A program made the position numbers and the translations under genes. Of a DNA stretch of 64,000 nucleotides, positions 55,665-64,000 are shown piece after piece. Location of the stretch: NCBI RefSeq assembly GCF_019097595.1, contig NC_080716.1, positions 30,074,401 to 30,138,400 of the forward strand, in the 5' to 3' direction. The notes beneath the pieces are model-generated. The model did not search any database. It worked only from the letters and a program-made list of their open reading frames with translations, and was not told the DNA's origin. Positions within the stretch are counted from its first letter, which is position 1; the number at the start of each line of letters is the position of its first letter. This stretch comes from Hemibagrus wyckioides. Taxonomy: Eukaryota > Chordata > Actinopteri > Siluriformes > Bagridae.

Positions 55665-57149
55665 ATGGCTTTTGCTTTCGGCCATATGGAAGCTTTTGAT
55701 GAAAGCATCAAGCCGTGGACCATGTACATCGAAAGATTTGAGCACTTCGTAGAGGCTAACAGCATCGCTGCTGACAAGAAAATACCTGTGTTTCTCAGCG
55801 TGATAGGTGGAGAAACATATGGACTACTCCGTAGACTCATCGCTCCAGAGAAACCGGGAGAGAAGAGCTTTAAGCACATCACAGACATGCTACAGCAACA
55901 CTTCTCTCCGAAGCCCTTAATCATCGCGGAGCGATTTCGTTTTCACAGGAGGAATCAGGTAGAGAGTGAGTCTGTAACACAATATGTTGCTGTAATAAGA
56001 GGACTATCAGAACAATGTGAATTTGCGGGACATTTAGATGATGCACTTCGTGATAGATTTGTGTACGGTTTGAAGAGTGAAGCCACGCAAAAGCGCCTGC
56101 CGACGGAGACTTTGTTAACGTTTCAAAGAGCGGTGGAACTGGCGGTCTCCATGGAAACAGCAGCTCAAGAAGCACACCAACTCAGCGGATCGGTGACGGT
56201 ACATGCACTTTCGTTAGCAAAACGTAAAACCGCTAACAAATGCAAACGATGTGGAAAAACTAACCACAATGATGATGACTGTTGGTTTAAGGACAAAAAC
56301 TGTAACACGTGTGGAAAGAAAGGCCATATCAGTCGTGTGTGCAGGAAAAGCGACAAGGGCAGAAAGACAAAGAGTGAAAGTACATCAAAAGTTACATGGA
56401 CAACGCGGAGAGGCAATGTAAAAAAGGGAAGTGTACACCGTGTGGATGCAGAGGAAATGTCCAATGATGACGACACAGACACTGAATTAGCCCTGTATAA
56501 ATTGTCACAGCCAGGGGAAAAGTCCAGTATCATTGTGAAACTAAAAGTTGAGGGTATTCCATTTGAAATGGAACTAGACACGGGTGCAGCAGTCTCACTG
56601 ATTTCGACACAAACCTATGACATGATGCTACAACACCTGCCCCTACATGCAACTGACATTATCCTTCGCACTCACACTGGTCAAGCATTACATCCTGAAG
56701 GTTTAATTAATGTGAATGTAAAAATGGGTAAGCAGACAGCTATTCTTCCATTATATGTTGTGCAGGGGGACTACCCTCCACTGTTTGGCAGAGAGCGGTT
56801 GTGTCAGATCAAACTGAATTGGAAAGAAATAAGAACAGTAAAATTGAAAACACTAGAAACAGTGTTGCAGAAACATGCCGCCATTTTTTCACATCAATTG
56901 GGAGAAATGAAAAATATAAAAGCGAAAATAACAGTGAAATCTGAACACAAACCCAAATTTTGCCAGCCCAGGGTTGTTCCGTATGCACTCTGCCCCAAGG
57001 TCGAGGCCGAACTGAACCGTCTCACAGAAATTGGGGTATTGTCCCCTATACAGTACAGCGATTGGGCTACCCCTATAGTCCCAGTTGTAAAGAAAGATGG
57101 ATCTGTACGCATCTGTGGTGACTTTAAAGTGACTGTTAAGTCACTTTAG
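55665..57149 (+). CDS. Gag-protease-RT start of the Gypsy element
   Basis: A 494-aa frame. Residues about 1-170 are a Gag-like capsid region. Two zinc knuckles of the CX2CX4HX4C type lie at about 193-206 and 213-226 (CKRCGKTNHNDDDC and CNTCGKKGHISRVC). The aspartic protease motif LDTGAAVSLIS lies near 304. The RT finger begins near 430 and stops right after ICGDFK. In this family the RT palm with its catalytic aspartates should follow but is absent. Start chosen at the first ATG after the 5' LTR leader. Confidence 0.85.
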   Translation: MAFAFGHMEAFDESIKPWTMYIERFEHFVEANSIAADKKIPVFLSVIGGETYGLLRRLIAPEKPGEKSFKHITDMLQQHFSPKPLIIAERFRFHRRNQVESESVTQYVAVIRGLSEQCEFAGHLDDALRDRFVYGLKSEATQKRLPTETLLTFQRAVELAVSMETAAQEAHQLSGSVTVHALSLAKRKTANKCKRCGKTNHNDDDCWFKDKNCNTCGKKGHISRVCRKSDKGRKTKSESTSKVTWTTRRGNVKKGSVHRVDAEEMSNDDDTDTELALYKLSQPGEKSSIIVKLKVEGIPFEMELDTGAAVSLISTQTYDMMLQHLPLHATDIILRTHTGQALHPEGLINVNVKMGKQTAILPLYVVQGDYPPLFGRERLCQIKLNWKEIRTVKLKTLETVLQKHAAIFSHQLGEMKNIKAKITVKSEHKPKFCQPRVVPYALCPKVEAELNRLTEIGVLSPIQYSDWATPIVPVVKKDGSVRICGDFKVTVKSL

Positions 57150-58006
57150 TGGCCAGACTGGGTATAAACCATAGTAGTTTTTTCCTGTGTAAAGGGAAAT
57201 GTTGGCAGTGGTCAGTCAAGTGCGACACTGCATTCAGAAAGGCAAAAGAGCAACTAGTGTCACAAAATGTCTTAATACATTATGGCCCCCAGAATGTCAT
57301 CTGCCTTGCATGTGATGCATCACCTTATGGTATTGGGGCTGTTATTTCACACATGTTGCCCAATGGTGAAGAAATTCCGGTAGCATTTGCATCGTGCACA
57401 CTCAGCAAGGCAGAACAAAATTATGCACAAATTGAGCTCGAGGTTCTAGCAATAGTGTTCGGAGTTCGAAAATTCCATCAGTATCTCTATGAACGAAAGT
57501 TCACGCTTTTCACAGACCACCGCCCACTCACCACGATCTTTGGTGCACAGAAAGGAGTTCCGTCTATGGTAGCTGCCCGAATGCAAAGGTGGGCTTTGTT
57601 TTTGTCGGCACATAACTACACTATTGAGTATAAAAAGGCTGAACATCATGCGAATGCCGACGGCCTGTCCCGCTTACCGTTACGAGTGGAGCATAGAGAG
57701 AAAAAGGATGCGGTAGATTTATTCTACCTTGGACAGATGGAGAAACTTCCTGTCAGGGCCACTGATATTCGACGCGAGATGCTGACTGACCCAACCTTGT
57801 CAGCAGTCCTTGAAATGCTCACAAAAGGAGGTCAAAATGGAAATCTGCCCAGTAACAATGAACCTGCACCTTTCATTGCCAGACACGATGAACTGTCCGT
57901 GCAACATGGATGTTTAATGCGTGATATGAGAGTCATTGTTCCACAAAAGCTGCGCAACAGAGTACTTGAAGAATTGCATAGTGGTCACCCTGGAATTGTC
58001 GAATGA
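57149..58006 (+). CDS. RNase H and integrase zinc region of the Gypsy element
   Basis: A 285-aa frame that begins after the deletion. RNase H with CDASPYGIGAVISH (about 54-67), FTDHRPLTTIFG and HHANADGLSRL. It ends in the integrase zinc region (HSGHPGIVE) at a frameshift. The RT palm motifs between the previous frame and this one are missing, about 0.4-0.5 kb compared with usual spacing (estimate). Confidence 0.82.
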   Translation: MARLGINHSSFFLCKGKCWQWSVKCDTAFRKAKEQLVSQNVLIHYGPQNVICLACDASPYGIGAVISHMLPNGEEIPVAFASCTLSKAEQNYAQIELEVLAIVFGVRKFHQYLYERKFTLFTDHRPLTTIFGAQKGVPSMVAARMQRWALFLSAHNYTIEYKKAEHHANADGLSRLPLRVEHREKKDAVDLFYLGQMEKLPVRATDIRREMLTDPTLSAVLEMLTKGGQNGNLPSNNEPAPFIARHDELSVQHGCLMRDMRVIVPQKLRNRVLEELHSGHPGIVE

Positions 58007-59058
58007 AAGCAATTGCTCGCAGCTACGTGTGGTGGCCGGGTCTCGATGTTGACATTAAGCTGCAGGTAAAAATGTGTCAGTCATGCCAACAGATACAGAA
58101 AATGCCATGTCACGCATCCCTCCACCCATGGGAGTGGCCAAGAAAGCCATGGGAGCGTATTCACGTAGACTTTGCAGGGCCATGCGAGGGCCATATGTAT
58201 CTGGTTGTGGTTGACGCACATTCTAAGTGGCCTGAAGTGCAGTTAATGACATCAACAACTGCAGAAAAAACAAACAATCGAAGTCCTGCGAAACCTCTTC
58301 AGTCATTATGGAGTGCCTGAGGTCCTCGTGAGTGATAATGGACCACAGTTTGTTGCACAGGAGTTTGCAGCTTTCTTGAAGGGCAACAATGTAAAACACA
58401 TCTGCTCAGCTCCATATCATCCAGCGACCAATGGACAGGCTGAAAGTTTTGTTCAGTCTCTGAAACAAGCATTGAAGGCCTCTAAGGGCTCATCTACTCT
58501 ACAGAGACGGCATGATTCATTCTTGCTAATGTATCGCAACACACCACACCACACCCAACAACAAAGGAATCTCCCTCCATGTTGTTTGTGGGACGCCAGC
58601 TTCGCACACGTCTGGATGCTCTGAAACCCAGTGTATTAGCTTCTGTGCGATCTTCAGACTGCCCAGATCCTTCGTTGAGCTGGTCATTCACAGCCAAGAT
58701 GAGGGAGAGAGAGAGATGGACATCAGGTGTGGTGACTGCTCGAAGTGGGCCAATATCTTACACTGTGGATGTAGGAGCTTCTGAGGAATGGAGATGCCAT
58801 GCGGATCAACTCTTGTCCATTCCCAATAAAACAGTTCAAACGCAGGGGGCACAGCCATCTGATACTAGTGAGGTGCCTGCTCCTGTCCAGACATCTGGAA
58901 GTGTCATTCCTTCCACACCATCACAGAAGGAGCTACATGTTTCCAGTGACTCACCAGCAGAGAGCCAGTTAGCACGGGGCATATCTGATATTTCATCTGT
59001 GCCAGTCAGACGTTATCCACGTAGAGTAGTTAAGCCTCCAAACCGTCTGACGTTGTAG
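58003..59058 (+). pseudogene. Integrase core and C-terminus of the Gypsy element, frameshifted
   Basis: Three frames carry one domain. 58003-58320 has CQSCQQ and IHVDFAGP with the first catalytic aspartate. 58313-58624 has VSDNGPQFV (second aspartate) and NGQAESFV (glutamate). 58579-59058 holds the C-terminal part (SGPISYTVDVG, RRYPRRVVKPP). At least two frameshifts (near 58265 and 58560) break it. Confidence 0.82.
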
Positions 59059-59249
59059 AAGTAAAAAAAAAGAAGAGACATGTGAACCTTGCTGAACTGT
59101 AATTAGTTGTTAGTGGGCCTGTTCTGTCATGGGGCAGAATAATCCCCGAATTGGCTCGAGGCAAGGGGCAGTCTACCCTCTACCTCTAGAATGTATTCAT
59201 GAAAATTGTTAAGATTATATTGTTACTTCTGGAGTAAGAGGGGAGGAAA

Positions 59250-59429
59250 TGTTATGTATGGGGTTTTGACACGTTCCCTCAGGTGCCTGTGGGTGGCACC
59301 GGTAATAAAATGTTGTATGTTGTCAATAAATAAAAGGAGAGTAGAAGTAAGGTATCCGCGAGTGTACGTTGTGTTATTAATTGTCCCTAAATTGTTTTCC
59401 CGAAGGTTATGGTATAGACAAACATAACA
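59250..59429 (+). repeat. 3' LTR (180 bp)
   Basis: Differs from the 5' LTR by five substitutions and an additional TGT near its middle. Followed by CAGGT. Confidence 0.92.
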
Positions 59430-59434
59430 CAGGT

Positions 59435-60837
59435 GATCACAAACTACAAGACAACATCACCTGTCTGTGACTCCTCAACACCCAGAACTGAACTGAACAC
59501 GAACACACACACGGTTCTCCTGTTACTGGTTTATTTGAAGACTTTTCCTCAAATCCACCGTGAAAACTAAACACAGTAACAACAAAACACAACAAACACA
59601 TTATCTAACTTTCCTGACTAAAAACACTCCCGCTAAATCAGCATCTTCACGCGAACCCGAACCGAGGCTTCAAAATAAAAGTCCCGCAACATACAACAAA
59701 CAAAACAATCTATAAAGGTACAAATAACAAACACAACTTAACTTCAATTACAAAAGTGGTTTTACAAAAAATGTAAACAAAATATATAAACTGTATAAAC
59801 AATATAAAGACAGCAGATCTATCCAACAGCTAGCTTTGTCCCATCATGGTAACTAGCTACCGTTAGCTAAACGCTGGTTTCAGTCAGAGTTAGCGTTAGG
59901 AGCTAACCGGGCATTACTTTAGAAAACTGCCATAGCAGAAGAAAATATTCCCAACTGTAACGGTGCCGTTAGCTCGTTTCTGCTTGATTTAACATGACCG
60001 TCATGTAGGACGGCTAACGTGCTAGCTAGCTAACCTGGCACCAACATTTGTAGCTAGCTAACATTAGCCCTAATGCTAGCTCGACGTGTTAGTTGACTAG
60101 CGCTTAGTTATTTAGACAAAGCTTGTTCAGTCTCTTCTGCTAACGTTACAGTTGTGAGGATTTTCTTCTGCTGTGGCAGTTTTCAAAAGTAATGCCGGTG
60201 TTGTGTCCAACTCTGTTTGGGGATCTGTTTCCCCCTAGCCCCGCCCCCGGACATACTTTCTTCCAGAAGTCTACAATATAAAGCTAACACTAAGTACATT
60301 TATAATCGGAACTTAGTTGATCTTACCTTAAGTGTCTTCAACTATCTGGGTGAGTTGTGACTTTTGTCTTGCTGTAACACGGTCCTGACAAGAGCAGAAC
60401 ATCACATGGACTACAAGCAGGAGACTCGAGCGTGAAGGTTGTCTGATCTGAACTGCGCATGCGCGAGCATTTTTGGTCATCTAGATACAGCAACTCCACT
60501 TGGACAAACTCGTTGACCTGCAGAAAAAAGTTTTTTCCCTAGTTATGAGCACATTTGCTTAAGCGAAACAGCGATTTTTTAGTTCAGTTTATGAAAGTTT
60601 CAAAAATAATTGCCAAAGCATCAAATTTGTCCAAAAAGATTAGAGAATTTGAACATTCATTGAACGTTCAGATATCAAATTCCTGCACCTGTCCTACACA
60701 TCCCCAGACATCCAAAACTCCTATCCAGATGTTTGAATATTGAACTGCATATCTACATAGAAGTCATAGTGGGTCATAATGGGTCATAGTCAGACATTGT
60801 GGTCACACACGCTCTCTCTCTGTGTCTCTATTAGAAC
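59435..60837. other. Upstream region of gene C, duplicated
   Basis: Matches 15831-17650 with deletions, for example the GTTT run of copy 1 is missing. It contains the second MITE copy at 59911-60195. No gene recognised. Confidence 0.5.
59911..60195. mobile_element. 285-bp MITE, second copy
   Basis: Same length and ends as 16566-16850, only few base changes. Confidence 0.7.
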
Positions 60838-60916
60838 ACAGGAAGTGGTAAAGTGGCACAGCTTTAACACACACCTCTGCTCTGTCAGTCAGTCAGTCAG
60901 TCATTAGAGGGACAGG
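60838..60916 (+). promoter_or_regulatory. Proximal promoter / 5' UTR of gene C
   Basis: ACAGGAAGTG (60838-60847), then CTGCTCTGTCAGTCAGTCAG, as before gene B. One additional GTCA unit. Confidence 0.5.
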
Positions 60917-60947
60917 ATGGAGCTCAGTCCACTCTCTGTGATGCTCT
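60917..60947 (+). CDS. Gene C exon 1: start of signal peptide
   Basis: Identical to exon 1 of gene B (MELSPLSVML, donor GTGAGTA). The rest of gene C lies beyond the window; no leader exon 2 was found up to 64000. Confidence 0.78.
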
Positions 60948-61187
60948 GTGAGTAAATGTTCTCTTTGTGTCTTCATTAGAGTGAGTGGTGGGGTATAAAG
61001 TTGTTCATCTGCAGTCTGAATGTCCTGAGTGATGATCTTATTGTGTGATTAGGACATTGTGTGTACTTCAGCATGACTGCTCAGGTGGATCAGTGTCTCC
61101 ATATCTGTTATGAGAAGGGTTTAGTTTCATGTGTAACTACTCTCAGTAACTATGATAGTTCAACAGGTAAGAGTACAAGTAGCACAA

Positions 61188-62073
61188 GTTTAAAAGTCTG
61201 TATTGTTGGAATTTGTATCTGATGGTCATCTTCTGGTGGTGTTTCCTGTGTACAGAAACATGTTTTGTATTAAACCATATTAAAGCAAACATCATTTTAA
61301 CAAAAGCATGTGAAAATTAACTAGACTTTTTGAGAAAATGCTTCATAAAGCTTTATTTCCATTGTTGTTATTATTAAGGTCTGTGTAGGAAAACATGTTC
61401 ACTCTAATACACACTAATACCAAACTAATGCACAGCACTTATAAAATAATCACAAATCATTATTTACTAATTATCACAAAGTATTATACCCTGTTATAAA
61501 AGTACGAGTAATATTGTACACACACAGAGCAGGGACTGTGTTAGAGGTCGCAGAACAGAGAGCGGGAAAACAGAGACAGGCATGAGAACAGAACAGTTGT
61601 GGTTTAGCTTCTTTTTTTGTGTGTTCAGCAGTGAATAAGGGGAGGAGGAGTGAAGCTGGATGTGTTAAAGCAATAACTGACTCTTCAAATTAAAAATATT
61701 TGCTTGTTACATGCATAAATATTGTTGATGACATTTTCTGAGTCTATCGCCTGCATCATGTAGTAAAAGTCAAGATGCATTAGGCCAAATGTCCAGTTTT
61801 CAAGTGGTCAGTTTGGGTGAGCTTGTACTCTGAGCTTGGATTCCTTTTCTTATCTGACCGCAGTGATCTTCTGCTGTTGTGGTCTATCTCCCTAAAAGTT
61901 CCACATTTTGTGAATTCTGAGATGCATTTTTGCTTGAAGAGTGGCTGTTTGATATATTCTGCATTCAACTATAACTTACAGGACTGAAAAGATCTGCTGG
62001 TCTTGTTGAGTTCGTGCTTTGACAGTCAGAGCTGTTTTGGTCGTTTTAATCTTATGACTGATTAATGTACATC

Positions 62074-62110
<37 letters not shown>

Positions 62111-62131
62111 CCTCTCTCTCTCTCTGAGCAA
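61188..62131. other. Gene C intron 1 with one tandem unit
   Basis: A block at about 61340-61610 is related to the three units of gene B intron 1 (CTCTAATACACACTAATACC, ACACACACAGAGCAGGGACT). A CT run lies at 62074-62125. Confidence 0.5.
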
Positions 62132-62190
62132 ACAGGAAGTGGTAAGGCTTTAACCGAGACCATTGCTCTGTCAGTCAGTCAGTCATTAGT
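62132..62190 (+). promoter_or_regulatory. Orphan promoter copy without exon 1
   Basis: ACAGGAAGTGGTAAGGCTTTAAC, shortened to the core ACAGGAAGTG, followed by TTGCTCTGTCAGTCAGTCAG and CATTAG as in genes B and C. The sequence then leaves the pattern before the start codon and passes into intron-type repeat (ACACACTAATACCAAACTAA). Confidence 0.55.
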
Positions 62191-64000
62191 ACAGCAAAAT
62201 CACGATAATACACACTAATACCAAACTAATGCACAACACTAATCATTATTTACCATCACTAAATAATTATCATTAACACTTTGGAGATCCAAGATGGTGC
62301 TGGCACATGGCAGTTTTGGCAGAGTGCTCTTATTTTAATTAGTCATCTAGTTGTCTTTTGCATATCATGTCTTGTGTTAGTCTATGTCTTTTTATATTCA
62401 GCACTGATGTGCACTGCCTGTATGTTAACTATGCTAGCCACATTCACTGACTGGTGTAGATCAATTAACCCTTGGATTCAATCATCAGGGAAACTAGCTG
62501 GCATCTTTGCAGTGCCTACAACCATTTCAGGCACATATTTATGTCTAGTATCCAGCCTTTGCAGTTTGGTCTGTAGTAGATTTATCTCATGTGGTAAAAT
62601 CAGCTCGAGTCTGTTGTGCAGAGCATTTTACAATTGCTTACCATGAAGATTCATGGATGGCTTTTAATATCTGTTATGAGCTTCTCTTCAACCTTCACAT
62701 TGAAGTTGACGGTTCAGAGTTTTTATCTTTCTTTTATTGTCTCTTGTTTGTATTTACTAAAATGTTGGATCATTCTTTAAATTCAGGCCATGGTTTCTTG
62801 TTCAGACCCACAACTTGGTTTAGTGGCTCCTGGAATTTTATGAGGAAGAGTCTTCATTAAGGATATTAAGAACAATGTTGTGCTGCTAAGGACTCACCTA
62901 TCTTTTGTTTGAAAATCTAAGATGGATTACAGGACAAATACATTTTCTTCTAGCTTGCAGTGTTCCAATCTTGTGTGTGTTTGTCCCCTTATTATGGCCC
63001 ACAATACATTCCGGTGCATATTGTAAGGTTTCTCATTGTGGTGGTTTGTATTAATAACTGCTGAAAGGCTGGATTCTGTGAAAACATAGTCATGTCTCTT
63101 CCTACTATGTGCATTAGCACGGCTTTGATGGCTCTCAGGGCCAGTCACTGCCCTTCAGTTTGTCCACTTAGCTATCCAGCCCTGTCCACTCACTTCCAGT
63201 TTTTGTAGGATGCTCACCATTCCTTTCATATCTACACAACCCCTTGGTACTTACTTAGGGATTGTTTTGGTGTTCAACATGGGAAACTGTGAAACTGGAG
63301 GCTCTATATAAAGATTATCATATATTGATATTGATATATTGTGATATTGATGATATTGTAAGGTAGAATGTCAGTGATGAGTTGGCTCACTGTCCTCATC
63401 CATTCTATTACCACAGTCTATATTTGATGCTGATATCCAGGCAGAAAGGTAAACTGTAATTAGCTCTAAACTCACTTTCGAGTAAAGTGTCTAAGATGTC
63501 AGTTAGGTTTCCTTCAGACCATTCTTCCCATAACTAAAAGTTCTGTTGTCCACAATTTACTGTTTATCTTGTCTGATGTCTGATATTCCTCCACTACATC
63601 CCTAAAACAAATTTCCTAACCTAAATCAACCAAAAACACTGGTTCTCTTTCCACTAATGTACTCTTTAAATTCAATTTTTCTTTGTGATGTTACTGACAT
63701 TTCTTAATAACATAGACTTTCCATAATCAGCCAAAAAATATCACATACAGTCCATTAATTGCAATTAGCCAAAGGATAAGAGTACTGTAAGTATTAATTT
63801 GGTTTCTATTAATGCTTCAGTTATCTCCAGTTCAATGTCTGGGTCCTTTTTTCCCCATCACTAGTGTTACGTGTCCGTGCTGCTTTCTGTGTATTGTTCT
63901 GTTGTCTCAGGCTCCCTGTGCTCTGCTATAGGTGGATAAATGGACCAAAAAGAAACAGAAATCCAACCAGAAGTGGGTGGAGCTTACGGTTTATTAACAA
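62191..64000. other. Gene C intron 1 or beyond, no gene recognised
   Basis: A stretch from 62288 (CCAAGATGGTGCTGGCACAT) resembles the 5' end of a fish LINE, but no coding domain follows. The 121-aa frame at 62281-62646 has hydrophobic segments and no family signature. A TGATATTGATATATTG-like repeat is near 63320-63360. Confidence 0.35.

Larger units (their letters stand above)
55351..59429 (+). mobile_element. Ty3/Gypsy LTR retrotransposon, complete ends
   Basis: 5' LTR 55351-55527 and 3' LTR 59250-59429, both TGTTATGTATGG to CATAACA, with 5-bp duplication CAGGT outside (55346-55350, 59430-59434). The LTRs differ at 5 bases and one 3-bp indel. A putative primer-binding site TTTTGGCGACGAGG follows the 5' LTR; a purine tract GGAGTAAGAGGGGAGGAAA precedes the 3' LTR. 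The duplicate copy has the empty site near 15826. Similar to the mag-like group. Most of the reverse transcriptase domain is deleted, so it is defective. Confidence 0.92.

Noticed and set aside
55921..56581. Minus-strand frames opposite the Gypsy gag-pol region
   Set aside because: Shadow frames; the plus strand has zinc knuckles and protease motif.
62281..62646. 121-aa frame with hydrophobic stretches, considered as a small membrane protein
   Set aside because: No family signature, no splice context, and the start region resembles a LINE 5' end.

Overview
This window looks like immune-receptor DNA from a ray-finned (teleost) fish. It has split genes with GT/AG introns, Ig-domain exons that all sit in phase 1, and a dense load of fish-type transposons (Tc1, hAT, RTE and L2-like LINEs, Ty3/Gypsy). 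The Ig domains and the leader resemble the teleost Fc receptor-like / leukocyte immune-type receptor group. That assignment comes from motif recognition, not from a search. I cannot fix the species.

The backbone is a head-to-tail array of at least three receptor genes on the + strand. Gene A (exon 1 presumably left of the window; exons 3004-10115) has a leader exon, four clean Ig exons, an additional Ig exon with a broken acceptor (5246-5518), a ghost Ig exon (about 3436-3628), a transmembrane exon and a short tail exon. Gene B (17726-50950) is complete: six coding exons totalling 822 nt (273 aa), two Ig domains, and a 19.6 kb intron packed with mobile elements. Gene C begins at 60917 with only exon 1 inside the window. 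An exon-less copy of the same promoter lies at about 62132-62190.

The 3' half of gene A plus the intergenic DNA to exon 1 of gene B (about 9720-17990) is duplicated as the 3' end of gene B plus the intergenic DNA to exon 1 of gene C (about 50480-61187). The two copies give empty sites for each other. An hAT element (12849-14683, 8-bp duplication) is only in the first copy. A CAGGG-ended DNA transposon (53588-55227, TTAAA duplication) and a complete-ended Ty3/Gypsy element (55351-59429, CAGGT duplication) are only in the second.

Region by region: 0.5-2 kb decayed hAT; 2.4 kb SINE; 3-10 kb gene A with a solo LTR and mariner remnants; 10-17.6 kb intergenic duplicate copy 1; 17.7-51 kb gene B, whose introns carry an RTE LINE (20.9-23.5), a solo LTR (24.25-24.5), two Tc1 elements, a 45-bp minisatellite, a Gypsy fragment, a 3.6 kb transposon with TIRs (36.3-39.9), a foldback element (40.7-41.4), a second 3.6 kb insertion with nested Tc1 and MITE (41.9-45.5), and an L2-like LINE (48.3-49.6); 51-61 kb intergenic duplicate copy 2; 61-64 kb gene C intron 1. 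No tRNA, rRNA, CRISPR or bacterial-type feature was seen. Apart from the receptor genes I see no host protein-coding gene.
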